From Rhizobium phaseoli (GTDB lineage Bacteria > Pseudomonadota > Alphaproteobacteria > Rhizobiales > Rhizobiaceae), in NCBI RefSeq assembly GCF_010668805.1, contig NZ_WUFT01000007.1:248001-312000 (forward strand): a stretch of 64,000 nt of DNA, written 5' to 3'. The notes beneath the pieces were generated by a model. It was not told where the DNA came from. It searched no databases and saw nothing but the letters and a program-made list of their open reading frames with translations. The position numbers and the translations under genes are program-made. This document shows positions 8,631 to 17,544 of this stretch, one piece after another; the stretch's first letter is position 1; the number at the start of each line of letters is the position of its first letter.

Positions 8631-9440
8631 ATGAGCAAGACACCCGTTAAAATGGCTGCAGACACTGCCGATCCACGCGCCCCCCGGATAAGCCTCATCA
8701 CTGTTTGCTGGAACGCCGAGCGGACCATTGCCGATACGTTGCGGTCCATCGACACGCAAACCTACCGCGATTTCGAGCACATTATCATTGACGGTGGCTC
8801 AAGCGATTCCACGCTCGCCATCATCGCTTCGGCGCCGGCGGAGAACCGCCGCGTAGTTTCGGAGCCGGACGGGGGTATCTATGAGGCCATGAACAAGGGG
8901 ATTGGCCTTGCGAGCGGCGACATCATCGGCTTCTTGAATGCGGATGACACTTTCGAGAGCAGCGGCTCCCTCGAAACCGTGGCAGCCGCGCTGGAAGATG
9001 AAGCCTATAACGGCTGCTATGGCGATCTCATCTATGTTTCCAACCAGCATCCCGATCGCACAGTCCGTTATTGGAAATCCTGTCCGTTTAAACCCGGTTC
9101 TTTTGGACGCGGCTGGTGTCCGCCGCATCCGACATTCTATGTTCGGCGTCACATCTATGACCGGTTTGGGACGTTCGATCTGCGTTATCGGCTGGCAGCC
9201 GACGTCGAGTTGATGATGCGATTTCTGGAAGTCGCGCGCATCAAAACCGTTTATATCCCCCGCGTGTTGGTCAGGATGCGCTTGGGGGGCGCCACAAACA
9301 AGAACGTTCAGAACATATCGCGTCAGAACAAGGAGGTGCTTCGTTCACTTGCTGACCATGGCTTAGGGGTCTCGATCCTCATGTTCTGGGCATCGAAGCT
9401 TGTGAACCGTCTTGGTCAGTTCGTGAAACGAAATCGATAG
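8631..9440 (+). CDS. Family 2 glycosyltransferase
   Basis: A 269-residue GT-A fold transferase. It shows [14 protein letters not shown] at the N-terminus, [21 protein letters not shown], and the metal/nucleotide-binding acidic motif in GFLNADD, all typical of GT2 enzymes close to WcaA-like colanic acid transferases. It probably adds one residue to the O-chain or core on the cytoplasmic face of the inner membrane. It is transcribed away from the rmlA operon. No good Shine-Dalgarno sequence precedes the ATG at 8631. The second Met (8652) is no better, so the start is moderately certain. Confidence 0.85.
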   Translation: MSKTPVKMAADTADPRAPRISLITVCWNAERTIADTLRSIDTQTYRDFEHIIIDGGSSDSTLAIIASAPAENRRVVSEPDGGIYEAMNKGIGLASGDIIGFLNADDTFESSGSLETVAAALEDEAYNGCYGDLIYVSNQHPDRTVRYWKSCPFKPGSFGRGWCPPHPTFYVRRHIYDRFGTFDLRYRLAADVELMMRFLEVARIKTVYIPRVLVRMRLGGATNKNVQNISRQNKEVLRSLADHGLGVSILMFWASKLVNRLGQFVKRNR

Positions 9441-9944
9441 CTGGGCTTGTCCCTCATGCGGCGCCAATAGCTGGTTATACACCCCATCCGCAATCGCCGT
9501 ATCCCGCCCGCCGCCGCCGATTGGCATCAAGCCACACACCGCGTTCGTGCCCTCGCGGCGGCATCGGGAGCCTCATCGCGAACTGAATATCCATTTTGCG
9601 AATAATCCTGCCGCGCAACCGGCTTGCGGTGCAGAAACGTTAACGCATTGGATGCTTAGTTCGGTCGCGGAAATCCAAACGCCCGACTGGCTGCCTGCGC
9701 CCGTAATTTAAGTCGACGGTACAGCTGATCGGTCCGTCGAGAGGCCCGAATGCAATCGAATGAGTCGATTGTATCTTTTCAAACAATGATCCCAAAGCCG
9801 ATAGAACTGTCGCGGCAGACTGGCCCGAGAGACAAGCCCGACGCCCTGCGACTTGCTTCTTCCAAAACCGTTCGGTTCATGCAGCTTCATGAGAATTATA
9901 CAAACGACCATGATCTGCAAGAAAGTCGAGCAGAGCGCGCAAAC
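9441..9944. other. Intergenic region with a decayed gene remnant
   Basis: About 500 bp with no intact gene. It contains a fossil of an anti-sigma-factor tail at 9480-9560 (listed separately). From 9750 it holds an open extension of the GGDEF-EAL frame that I judge to be untranslated leader. The rest shows no recognisable feature. Confidence 0.6.
9480..9560 (-). pseudogene. Remnant of an anti-sigma-factor gene 3' end
   Basis: On the minus strand this stretch reads EGTNAV, then GLMPIG, then TAIADGV. These match in order KGMNVV, FMLIG and TAIADGV at the C-terminus of the anti-sigma factor encoded at 11960-12766. Internal in-frame gaps separate the blocks. The last 21 bp (9480-9500) are identical to 11981-12001 on the same strand. 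After TAIADGV the frame diverges (YNQLL instead of RGKVTA). The similarity covers only the tail; upstream of 9560 none is visible. It is too short to be functional and is best read as the residue of a duplicated or rearranged copy. Confidence 0.65.
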
Positions 9945-11924
9945 ATGAAAACAGATCCGATCCCGTCGACGAGCAGGCTCGCGAAGGTTCGGGCCTTCAT
10001 GTCGATACCTCTGGACAAGCCGGAATTGCTCAAGGCGCAGTACAGGGCTTTTTCCTATCAGCTGCCGCTCATGTACGTCATCTTGCTGACCAATACATGG
10101 GTGCTGGCGGCGACCCATATGTCGGTCGCGCCAAGCTGGTTGGCCGTGTACATCCCGATCGCTCTGACATTGGTCTGCGCGGTTCGCCTCATGTCCTGGT
10201 CGCATTCCATGCGGATCACGCCAACCCCTGAGATCGCCGCGCGGGCGCTCGCGCGCACCAATCGCCTCGCCAGCATTATTGCCGTCGCCTTCACCGGCTG
10301 GGCGCTGCTCCTGTTTCCTTACGGCGATGCCTATGCGAAGAGCCATGTGGCTTTCTACATGGCGATTACCGTGATCGGCGTCATTTTCTGCCTGATGCAT
10401 CTGCGCCCGGCAGCCTTTACCGTCGCCGCCATCGTCAACGGCGCGTTCTTCATCTTTTTCGCCCTGTCGGGCAATGCCGTCTTCATCGCCATCGCCATCA
10501 ATACCGGGCTTGTTTCCGGCACCATGCTGGCCATCCTTCTCATTCAATACCGGGATTTCACACGGCTGATCGAAGCGAAGATAGAGACGGAGGCGCTCAG
10601 CAACGAAAACTTTCGGCTTGCCAATCTCGATAGCCTCACCGAGCTTCCCAATCGCCGCGCGTTCTTCTCCCATCTCGGGGAAGCCTTCAGCGAAGCCGAG
10701 GCCAATGGGCAAAGCCTTGCAGTCGGCATCATCGATCTCGATGGCTTCAAGCCCGTCAACGATCTCTATGGCCACGGCATCGGCGACAAGTTGCTCTACG
10801 AAGTCGGTCAGCGTCTTGCCGGGCTATGCGCCGGGAATATCCATCTCGCGAGACTTGGCGGCGACGAGTTCGCGCTGATCGTGCCTGGGCCAACGAGCGA
10901 GGCCGAACTGCTGGCCCTCGGAGAAAGCCTGTGCAATGCGCTGCGGGTGCCATTCGTCTTTGCGGAAGCCGCCGTCCAGATTTCATGCTCCATAGGCTTT
11001 GCGGCTTACCCTGAAAAGGCCAGAAGCGCGGCGGATCTTTTCGAGCGGTCCGACTACGCGCTCTATCACGGCAAGCGGACCAAACGCGGCAAGGCGGTCC
11101 TGTTCTCGTCGGACCATGACGCGGAAATCCGTCGCGATGCGCGGATCGAACAGGTCCTGCAGATGGCCAATCTGCAGGAGGAACTGAGCGTCGTATTTCA
11201 GCCGATCGTCGATGCCCGATTGGACGAGACCATCGGATTCGAGGCGCTGGCGCGCTGGACGAGCCCCGTGCTTGGAAGCGTCTCGCCGGTCCAGTTCATC
11301 CCCGTCGCCGAAAGGGCGGGCTTCATCAATCGCCTGACACGGCCCCTCCTCGAAAAAGCGCTCGCTGTCGCGTCCGATTGGCCGGCGGGCATTCGCCTTT
11401 CCTTCAATTTGTCGGCGCAGGACCTGACCTCGCCAGAAGGCTTCCTGCATCTCATCAGCATTATCCACGCAAGTCAGTTCGATCCCAGATGTCTCGATCT
11501 CGAGATTACCGAGACAGCCTTCGCCGCCGATTTCGGCCAGATTCAAAGCGCGATCACCACGTTGAAGGCGCTCGGCTGCGGCATATCGCTTGACGATTTC
11601 GGCATCGGCTATTCGAGCCTTTCACGCCTTCACGCGCTGCCGCTGACCAAGATCAAGATCGACCGGAGTTTCGTGACCGACCTGCATCAGAAGCCGGCCA
11701 GCTATAAGATCGTCAAATCCCTGCTGGCGCTCGGTCGCGACATGGGCCTCGACTGCGTCATCGAAGGCGTCGAAACGCAGGAAGAAGTGACAGTCCTCAG
11801 AGAGCTCGGCGGTTTCCTGATCCAGGGATATTTCTATTCGCGGCCGATGCGGGAGGAGGACATACCCGCGTTTTTGAATTTGCGGTCCAACCTGTCATTC
11901 CCAAATCGTGCTCGCCTTCATTGA
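9945..11924 (+). CDS. Membrane-bound GGDEF-EAL cyclic-di-GMP enzyme
   Basis: A 659-residue protein with six hydrophobic segments in the first 210 residues (MASE-like sensor), a GGDEF domain (GGDEF at 305-309) and an EAL domain (EAL at 433-435). Both signatures are intact. EAL catalytic motifs EITET, DDFGIGYSSL, KIDRSF and EGVET are all present, so phosphodiesterase activity is expected, and cyclase activity is possible. The RxxD inhibitory site that usually sits before GGDEF is replaced by AGNI, so product inhibition at that site is not expected. I chose the ATG at 9945, just before the membrane domain; an open extension to 9750 looks like leader sequence. It probably tunes c-di-GMP-controlled exopolysaccharide, motility or attachment. 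Confidence 0.9.
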   Translation: MKTDPIPSTSRLAKVRAFMSIPLDKPELLKAQYRAFSYQLPLMYVILLTNTWVLAATHMSVAPSWLAVYIPIALTLVCAVRLMSWSHSMRITPTPEIAARALARTNRLASIIAVAFTGWALLLFPYGDAYAKSHVAFYMAITVIGVIFCLMHLRPAAFTVAAIVNGAFFIFFALSGNAVFIAIAINTGLVSGTMLAILLIQYRDFTRLIEAKIETEALSNENFRLANLDSLTELPNRRAFFSHLGEAFSEAEANGQSLAVGIIDLDGFKPVNDLYGHGIGDKLLYEVGQRLAGLCAGNIHLARLGGDEFALIVPGPTSEAELLALGESLCNALRVPFVFAEAAVQISCSIGFAAYPEKARSAADLFERSDYALYHGKRTKRGKAVLFSSDHDAEIRRDARIEQVLQMANLQEELSVVFQPIVDARLDETIGFEALARWTSPVLGSVSPVQFIPVAERAGFINRLTRPLLEKALAVASDWPAGIRLSFNLSAQDLTSPEGFLHLISIIHASQFDPRCLDLEITETAFAADFGQIQSAITTLKALGCGISLDDFGIGYSSLSRLHALPLTKIKIDRSFVTDLHQKPASYKIVKSLLALGRDMGLDCVIEGVETQEEVTVLRELGGFLIQGYFYSRPMREEDIPAFLNLRSNLSFPNRARLH

Positions 11925-11959
11925 ACCCGCTAGTCCTCCGGCCGCGCGTAAGACATAGC

Positions 11960-12766
11960 TTACGCAGTTACCTTGCCGCGCACCCCATCCGCAATCGCCG
12001 TCATCCGATCCGCCTCCGCATGCCCTATCAGCATGAAGGCGTGCGTCGCGTTCGACCAGTAGACGACATTCATGCCCTTGCGGTTTTCGAGGTCCGCCGC
12101 CTTGGTGCCTGCATCTGATCTGACGATGCAGAGCGCCATCGGGCCGGTTTCGGGGTCGAGATAGGCGATCTGGGCGAGCGGTTTGCCGTCATATTGCAAC
12201 AGCAGAGCGCGTTTGAAATCAATGCCCGGAAGCGAGACGGCCTCGGGTGACAGTGACAGGCCGAGCTTGTCGTCGAGGGAGCCGAGCTGGGCGGCCTGGA
12301 CGTCTCTGGCGGGAACGGGGCCGGCAAGGGTTTCGGGCGTATAGAGGGAGATATAATCGGCGACCACGGCGCGCCATTCGCTGTTTTCGTCCCTTGCCGA
12401 AAAGCCCCTGCCGATGCCGATGAAAGCGCGGTCGATGGCGATGCCGGCAACCAGCGAGGCGGCAAGCGCGCCGAGGAAGTGGCGACGGGTGGCGAATGTG
12501 GGTGGGAGGCCTGATTTTGCGCTCTTGCGCGCCGGGATGGCGGCGAGCATCGTCTCCAGTTTCTGGCGCGGGGCTTCGGCGAGCAGCGGGGCAAAGGCCG
12601 GCTCGAAGGGCAGGCTGGCGCGCGCCAGGAATTCCAGCCGCTCGGCGACGCTCTCGTCTTCATTCATCACCATGGTCTCGATGCGTGCGGCCTCTTCGGC
12701 CGTCAATTCGCCGTCGATGAAGGCGGTCAGATCCTCGTCGGAGGGAATGATTTGCTTCGTGTTCAT
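11960..12766 (-). CDS. Anti-sigma factor (zinc-finger-less, single TM)
   Basis: A 268-residue protein with a short cytoplasmic N-terminal region (SDEDLTAFIDGELTAEEAARI, residues 9-29) typical of ECF anti-sigma factors, one membrane segment at about 97-117 and a periplasmic C-terminal domain. The N-terminal region lacks the HxxxCxxC zinc motif of ZAS-type factors. The ATG overlaps the stop of the ECF sigma gene (ATGA at 12763-12766), the usual sigma/anti-sigma coupling. It should hold the sigma factor inactive at the membrane until an envelope or oxidative signal is sensed. The signal is not deducible. Confidence 0.85.
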   Translation of the reverse strand: MNTKQIIPSDEDLTAFIDGELTAEEAARIETMVMNEDESVAERLEFLARASLPFEPAFAPLLAEAPRQKLETMLAAIPARKSAKSGLPPTFATRRHFLGALAASLVAGIAIDRAFIGIGRGFSARDENSEWRAVVADYISLYTPETLAGPVPARDVQAAQLGSLDDKLGLSLSPEAVSLPGIDFKRALLLQYDGKPLAQIAYLDPETGPMALCIVRSDAGTKAADLENRKGMNVVYWSNATHAFMLIGHAEADRMTAIADGVRGKVTA

Positions 12767-13368
12767 TGCCGTCCCCCTTCCAGGCCATCGCCGGAGAGCT
12801 TGGCGCGGGCTGCCGCCAGCCGGCTCATCACAGTTCCGATCGGAATATCCAATATGCTTGCCACCTCGCGATAGGAAAGCCCTTCGACATAGGCGAGGAA
12901 AACCACCGTTCTCTGTGCTTCGGGCAGCGCATTGACCCGTTTCAGCACCTGACCGGCCATCACCTGCATTTCGGTGGCATGCGCGCCGTCGAAGGTCAGC
13001 GTCTCCCGGGCATCGACGAAACCCTGGCCCTGGCGCACCCGGCGGGAACGGATCTCGTTCAGCCAGATCGAATGGAGGATCGAAAACAGCCAGCGGTCGA
13101 GCCGGGTGCCGGGGACAAACTGATCGGCACGTTCCAGAGCGCGAACACAGGTCGCCTGCACCAGATCGTCGGCGACATCACGCTGATGCGAGAGAACAAG
13201 ACCATAACGCCAGAGCCTTGCCAGATTTTCCGTCAGGCCGCTCCTGATATCCGCTTCGCTGGCGATGGCCGCCTCCGCCGATCCTGCATTTTTCGGAACC
13301 GCCGGACGAACCGGCGATTCCATTCTCGCGCGACTATAGGCAGGAAATGAGGTAGGCGCGACAGACAT
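12763..13368 (-). CDS. ECF-family RNA polymerase sigma factor
   Basis: A 201-residue sigma-70 family protein. Region 2 is seen around LSHQRDVADDLVQATCVRALER, trimmed here to its core DVADDLVQATCVRA, followed by GTRLDRWLFSIL. Region 4 is seen as EAQRTVVFLAYVEGLSYREV and IPIGTVMSRLAAARAKL. The ATG at 13368 was chosen; the frame extends to a TTG at 13413 that would abut the TPR gene stop, and a further ATG lies at 13323. It forms an operon with its anti-sigma partner. Candidate targets, inferred from position only, are the adjacent TPR gene and the divergent polyketide synthase operon. Confidence 0.9.
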   Translation of the reverse strand: MSVAPTSFPAYSRARMESPVRPAVPKNAGSAEAAIASEADIRSGLTENLARLWRYGLVLSHQRDVADDLVQATCVRALERADQFVPGTRLDRWLFSILHSIWLNEIRSRRVRQGQGFVDARETLTFDGAHATEMQVMAGQVLKRVNALPEAQRTVVFLAYVEGLSYREVASILDIPIGTVMSRLAAARAKLSGDGLEGGRQ

Positions 13369-13413
13369 TCTCACATGCCTTTCTCTGTTCCGTTTCCCGC
13401 CGATGCTTACCAA

Positions 13414-13950
13414 TCAGATCTTCGACGGGTCGATGATGGCGGCGTTCAGATCCTGATATTCTTCACAAGAGGTGCCGCAGATCGCCTTGATGGTGCTCAA
13501 CTGATCCTTGGCGAGGTCGAGCTGACCCTTGATGACATAGGCTTCGCCGAGATATTCGCGGACCTTGGCGTATTGCGGGTCCATCTTCACCGACTTGAGG
13601 TAATAGGAGATGCCCTCGTCGGTGCGGCCGAGCTTGCGGGTGGCATAGCCGCGATAGTTCAGCACCTCGGCCGTATTCTGGTCCTTGACCGTGTCGAGCA
13701 TGGCAAGCGCCTCTTCGTAGCGGCCGGTCTTGGCCAGCGAATAGGCGTAGTCGGTGCGGTTCTCGTCCGAGACGTTGGCGCTCTGCTGCTTGACGCATTT
13801 CTTGGTCTTCTGATCGTAGATCTCACCCTTCTTGCAGGTCGGCATCGTGCTGCTGTCATTGCCGGCTGCAAAGACCGGGCCGGAGAAAACGGAAGCGGCA
13901 AGGCAGCCGCCGAGAATGAGGGAAGCAATACGGACTGTCATGATCGTCAT
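13414..13950 (-). CDS. Secreted TPR-repeat protein
   Basis: A 178-residue protein starting with a signal peptide (about residues 1-29, ending near SGPVFAAG). A short cysteine-containing segment follows (TCKKGEIYDQKTKKCVKQ). The rest is tetratricopeptide-like helix pairs over about residues 60-165 (for example YAYSLAKTGRYEEALAMLD and GYATRKLGRTDEGISYYLK). A C-x4-C pair lies near the end (ICGTSCEEY). It is probably a periplasmic scaffold or binding protein. The ATG at 13950 is preceded by GAGGAG at good spacing; a TTG at 13965 is less likely. It lies just upstream of the ECF sigma gene on the same strand and may share its regulation. Confidence 0.82.
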   Translation of the reverse strand: MTIMTVRIASLILGGCLAASVFSGPVFAAGNDSSTMPTCKKGEIYDQKTKKCVKQQSANVSDENRTDYAYSLAKTGRYEEALAMLDTVKDQNTAEVLNYRGYATRKLGRTDEGISYYLKSVKMDPQYAKVREYLGEAYVIKGQLDLAKDQLSTIKAICGTSCEEYQDLNAAIIDPSKI

Positions 13951-14119
13951 GGGAAAACTCCTCAAAAGTGACGTTGCGAGGAGAAAACACCGCTGCCCCG
14001 CGCTTTATTCGGCAGCCTTCCTATTTTCTCCATCACGGCTTCGTGAAGCCACCGAGGCCGAATAGATCGTCGAAACCGGGTGTTCTCAGCGTTACGCCGG
14101 GAACGACAAGGAGAATTTA

Positions 14120-15172
14120 GTGACCGATACCGTAAAACTCGTCAGCCTCGCCGTCGCCGCACCCGAACATGTCATTTTCCAGAAAGAGGCGGTCGAAGCC
14201 TCCGGCCGGCTGTTTGCCGACCGTTTCGAGGATTTCCGCCATCTTGCCCGCGTCTTCGACAGTGCCGGCATTCAAAAGCGCCATGCGGCACGGCCGCTTG
14301 CCTGGTTCGACGAGCCGCATGGCTGGCAGGACCGGATGCAGGCCTATGCGGAGGTAGCGGGTGAGCTTTTCGCTAAGGCCGCCACCGCTGCTCTCCGTCA
14401 GGCAGGGCTTACGGCCGGCGATGTCGACTGCGTGGTTACTGTCTCCTCCACCGGTTTTACGACGCCGAGCCTCGATGCGCAGCTGGCCCGCCGGATGGGT
14501 TTCAGGACCGATATCGAGCGCGTGCCGGTGTTCGGGCTCGGCTGTGCTGCCGGTGTGTCCGGCTTTGCGATCGCCTCGCGGCTGGCGCGGAGCCGGCCGG
14601 GCGCCGCCGTGCTGTTCGTCTCGATCGAGCTTTGCACGCTTGCCTTCCGGCTGGACGAGCTGACCCGACCGAACATCATCGCGACAGCGCTGTTCGGCGA
14701 CGGTGCCGCCGCCTGCGTGCTGCGGTCGGGCGGAGGCGGGCTGGCGGAAGTGGAATCGACCGGCGAACACCTCTTTCCCGATACGCTCGACATCATGGGC
14801 TGGAAGATCGACGATGGCGGCTTCGGTATCGTGCTGGCGCAATCGCTGCCGCCCTTTGCCGAACGCGAGCTCGGCCCGGCGGTGACTGCCATTCTGGCGC
14901 GAAACGGACTGAAACCGGCAGATATCGACCGCTTCATCTGCCATCCCGGCGGGACGAAAGTGCTGGCGGCGATGGAGAGCGCGCTTTCGCTGGCGCCCGG
15001 CTCGCTCGATCACGAGCGCGCGGTGCTTGCCGACTACGGCAACATGTCGTCGCCGACCATCCTGTTCGTGCTGGAACGGGCGATCCGTGCCGGGTTGCCG
15101 GCGCGGGCGGCGATGATTGCCATGGGCCCAGGCTTTTCGGCAAGCTGCGTGACGCTGAGGAGGACGGCATGA
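14120..15172 (+). CDS. Type III polyketide synthase (alkylpyrone/alkylresorcinol-type)
   Basis: A 350-residue chalcone-synthase-like enzyme. The catalytic triad is visible: C142 in GLGCAAG, H275 in CHPGG and N308 in DYGNMSS. Such enzymes extend an acyl-CoA starter with malonyl-CoA and cyclise the product. With an ICMT-like partner encoded next, the best-known parallel is the BpsA-BpsB pair, which makes methylated alkylpyrones. The start is GTG at 14120 with AAGGAG 7 nt upstream. The stop overlaps the next start (ATGA at 15169-15172). Product identity is inferred from the family and not demonstrated by sequence. Confidence 0.9.
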   Translation: MTDTVKLVSLAVAAPEHVIFQKEAVEASGRLFADRFEDFRHLARVFDSAGIQKRHAARPLAWFDEPHGWQDRMQAYAEVAGELFAKAATAALRQAGLTAGDVDCVVTVSSTGFTTPSLDAQLARRMGFRTDIERVPVFGLGCAAGVSGFAIASRLARSRPGAAVLFVSIELCTLAFRLDELTRPNIIATALFGDGAAACVLRSGGGGLAEVESTGEHLFPDTLDIMGWKIDDGGFGIVLAQSLPPFAERELGPAVTAILARNGLKPADIDRFICHPGGTKVLAAMESALSLAPGSLDHERAVLADYGNMSSPTILFVLERAIRAGLPARAAMIAMGPGFSASCVTLRRTA

Positions 15173-15672
15173 TGTGGCCGTCGATCGCGCTGCTTACCTT
15201 CGTGACGCTGCAGCGGCTGGGGGAACTGGCGCTCGCCCGGCGCAACACCGCCGCTCTGCTCGCCAAGGGCGCCAGAGAGGTCGCAGCGGAGCACTATCCC
15301 GTCATGGTGGCGCTGCATACAGCCTGGATCATCGGGCTCTGGCTGCTTGCTTCAGGCAGGCCGGTCGAACCCTTCTGGTTTGCCGTCTTCACGGGGCTGC
15401 AGGCGCTGCGGCTCTGGGTGCTGGCGACGCTGAAGGGCCGCTGGACGACGCGCATCATCGTCCTGCCCGGCGAGCCGCTCGTCACATCGGGACCCTATCG
15501 CTTCCTCCAGCATCCGAACTACGCGATCGTTGTCGGCGAGATCGCCGCCCTTCCGCTGGCCTTCGGCCTGCCGTTTTACGCGATCGGGTTTTCGCTTCTG
15601 AATGCCTTAGTCCTCTATATCCGCGTGAAGGCTGAAAATGCCGCACTGAAAGGCGCAATGATTTTGAAATGA
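15169..15672 (+). CDS. ICMT-like membrane methyltransferase, partner of type III PKS
   Basis: A 167-residue integral membrane protein with about four hydrophobic segments. The C-terminal isoprenylcysteine carboxyl methyltransferase-type motif is SGPYRFLQHPNYAIVVGE, where the histidine and surrounding residues bind S-adenosylmethionine. In type III PKS operons such proteins O-methylate polyketide rings. The start ATG at 15169 overlaps the PKS stop and follows GAGGAGG. The same frame is open far upstream through the PKS gene, but that stretch is out of frame with the PKS protein and has no family similarity. Translational coupling strongly suggests a two-step pathway with the PKS. Confidence 0.88.
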   Translation: MMWPSIALLTFVTLQRLGELALARRNTAALLAKGAREVAAEHYPVMVALHTAWIIGLWLLASGRPVEPFWFAVFTGLQALRLWVLATLKGRWTTRIIVLPGEPLVTSGPYRFLQHPNYAIVVGEIAALPLAFGLPFYAIGFSLLNALVLYIRVKAENAALKGAMILK

Positions 15673-15747
15673 ATGCGATTTTTTGTTTGCGCGGCGGTAT
15701 CCGCACGGGCATTTTCACCCCGATAAACAAAGCGGAATGCAGGGGAA

Positions 15748-16995
15748 ATGACGAAGAACGCAATCGTACTCGGCGCCGGCATCGTCGGGGTGTCGGCGGC
15801 CATCCATCTTCAGCGGCGCGGCCGGCAGGTGACGCTGATCGACCGCAAGGATCCGGGCAACGAAACCTCCTTCGGCAATGCCGGCCTGATCCAGCGCGAA
15901 GGTGTTGCGCCCTACGGCTTTCCTCAGCAGCTTGGGCTTCTCATGCGTTATGCCGTAAATAACCGCATCGACGCGCATTATCACCTGCGAACGCTGCCGA
16001 GCCAGGTCGGCTTTCTCGCCCGTTATTGGTGGAATTCCAATGCGCGGCGCCACGCGGTCATCACCCGGGCCTACGCGCCGCTGATCGAAAATTCGATTGC
16101 CGAACACAAGGATCTGATCGAGGCGGCGCAGGCCGAAGCGCTGATCCGTAGGGATGGCTGGATGAAGATTTTCCGGACTGAGGCCAAGCGTGACCAGGCG
16201 TTTGCAGAGGCCGCACTGTGGCAGAATGAATTCGGCGTGGAATATGACAACCTGACCTCGGCCGATATCACCCGCATGGAACCTGACATGGCAGGCGATT
16301 TCGCCGGCGGCATCCGCTGGCGTGATCCCTGGTCGGTGCTCGATCCGCATGCGCTGACATCGGCCTATCGCCGCTATTTCGAAAGCCTCGGCGGCCGGTT
16401 CGTCACAGGCGACGCCGCCTCGCTCGGCCAGTTCGGCTCCGGCTGGAAGATCATGACTGGGGAAGGCGCGCTCGAAGCCGACGATGCGGTTCTGGCGCTT
16501 GGCCCCTGGGCTGCCGTCGCAACGCGCCGGCTCGGCTATTCCTTCCCGCTCGGCGTCAAGCGCGGCTATCACATGCATTATGCCGCCAAGGGCGATGCCG
16601 TGCTCAACAACTGGATGCTCGATGCCGAACGCGGCTATCTCATGGCGCCGATGCGCCGCGGCATCCGGCTGACGACAGGGGCGGAGTTTGCAACGCTTGA
16701 TGCGCCAAAGACGCCGGTCCAGCTCGACCGGGCCGAGGTCGTGGCCCGCACGATTTTCCCGCTTGGAGAGAGGCTCGATCCCGAACCCTGGATGGGCGCC
16801 CGCCCCTGCACGCCGGATATGATGCCTATCATCGGCAAGGCGCCGCGCCATCAGGGCCTATGGTTCGCCTTCGGCCATGCCCATCACGGACTGACGCTCG
16901 GACCGGTGACCGGCCGCGTGCTTGCCGAACTCATCACCGGCGAGACGCAGTTCATTGATATTGCGGCCTATTCGCCGCAGCGCTTCAAGCCGTGA
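15748..16995 (+). CDS. DadA-like FAD-dependent D-amino-acid dehydrogenase/oxidoreductase
   Basis: A 415-residue flavoprotein of the DAO family. GAGIVGVSAAIHLQRRG at residues 9-25 is the FAD-binding Rossmann motif, and the C-terminal region (PIIGKAP, then FAFGHAHHGLTLGP) is the family's second flavin-contact segment. The length is that of DadA. Substrate cannot be fixed; D-amino acids or related secondary amines are likely. The AGGGGAA ribosome binding site abuts the ATG with only 2-3 nt between, unusually close. The 3' end overlaps the convergent gluconokinase gene by 11 bp. Confidence 0.83.
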   Translation: MTKNAIVLGAGIVGVSAAIHLQRRGRQVTLIDRKDPGNETSFGNAGLIQREGVAPYGFPQQLGLLMRYAVNNRIDAHYHLRTLPSQVGFLARYWWNSNARRHAVITRAYAPLIENSIAEHKDLIEAAQAEALIRRDGWMKIFRTEAKRDQAFAEAALWQNEFGVEYDNLTSADITRMEPDMAGDFAGGIRWRDPWSVLDPHALTSAYRRYFESLGGRFVTGDAASLGQFGSGWKIMTGEGALEADDAVLALGPWAAVATRRLGYSFPLGVKRGYHMHYAAKGDAVLNNWMLDAERGYLMAPMRRGIRLTTGAEFATLDAPKTPVQLDRAEVVARTIFPLGERLDPEPWMGARPCTPDMMPIIGKAPRHQGLWFAFGHAHHGLTLGPVTGRVLAELITGETQFIDIAAYSPQRFKP

Positions 16996-17524
16996 CGCCG
17001 AGGGCGGCAAGACCCTTCAGCGCCGTGACCGAGATGCCTTCGATGGTGTCATCGATATCGACTGTGACGACCCCTGGCTCTCCGGTCGGCGTTTCCAGCG
17101 TCGCCAGTTGGCTTTCGAGCAGCGACACCGGCATGAAATGGCCCTTGCGCTCGCCCATCCGTTTCGTCAGCAATTGCCTGGAGCCTTCGAGATAGACGAA
17201 GAAGAGATTGCCGCCGGCCGCAGCTCGCAGCCTGTCACGATAGATGCGTTTCAGCGCCGAGCAAGAGACGATGATGCCCTCGCCTTTCTCAAGCGAGGCC
17301 TTCATGTCTTCGCCGATGCGGTCGAGCCAGGGCATCCGGTCCTCATCGGTCAGCGGAATGCCCTTCGACATCTTCTCGACATTGGCGGCCGGATGCAGCG
17401 CATCGCCTTCGACGAAGGCCAGGTGCAGGGCTCCCGCGAGCTTTTCGCCGACGGAGGATTTGCCGCAGCCGCTGACCCCCATGACGATGATCGCATGGGC
17501 TTTATTCATCCGCTCACCCGGCAT
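16985..17524 (-). CDS. gntK: Gluconokinase
   Basis: A 179-residue shikimate-kinase-fold enzyme that phosphorylates D-gluconate to 6-phosphogluconate, the substrate of Edd. P-loop GVSGCGKSS near the N-terminus, GDALHP, and CSALKRIYRDRLR are characteristic of GntK. The start at 17524 (MPGERMNKAH) follows GGGAGA; a TTG at 17536 and ATG at 17509 are alternatives. Family length is 160-180. It is encoded 28 bp after dppF on the same strand, but is functionally linked to the Entner-Doudoroff genes at 54779-58863. Confidence 0.9.
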   Translation of the reverse strand: MPGERMNKAHAIIVMGVSGCGKSSVGEKLAGALHLAFVEGDALHPAANVEKMSKGIPLTDEDRMPWLDRIGEDMKASLEKGEGIIVSCSALKRIYRDRLRAAAGGNLFFVYLEGSRQLLTKRMGERKGHFMPVSLLESQLATLETPTGEPGVVTVDIDDTIEGISVTALKGLAALGVTA

Positions 17525-17544
17525 GGCTTCTCCCAAAGCTTGAT

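Noticed and set aside
8409..8780. Upstream extension of rmlA
   Set aside because: The extra residues do not resemble RmlA, and they would run into the divergent gene start region. The TTG at 8408 has AGGAGG and gives the family length.
14632..15168. Upstream extension of the ICMT-like gene
   Set aside because: It lies wholly within the type III PKS gene in another frame and has no family similarity. ATG at 15169 has GAGGAGG and the ATGA overlap.
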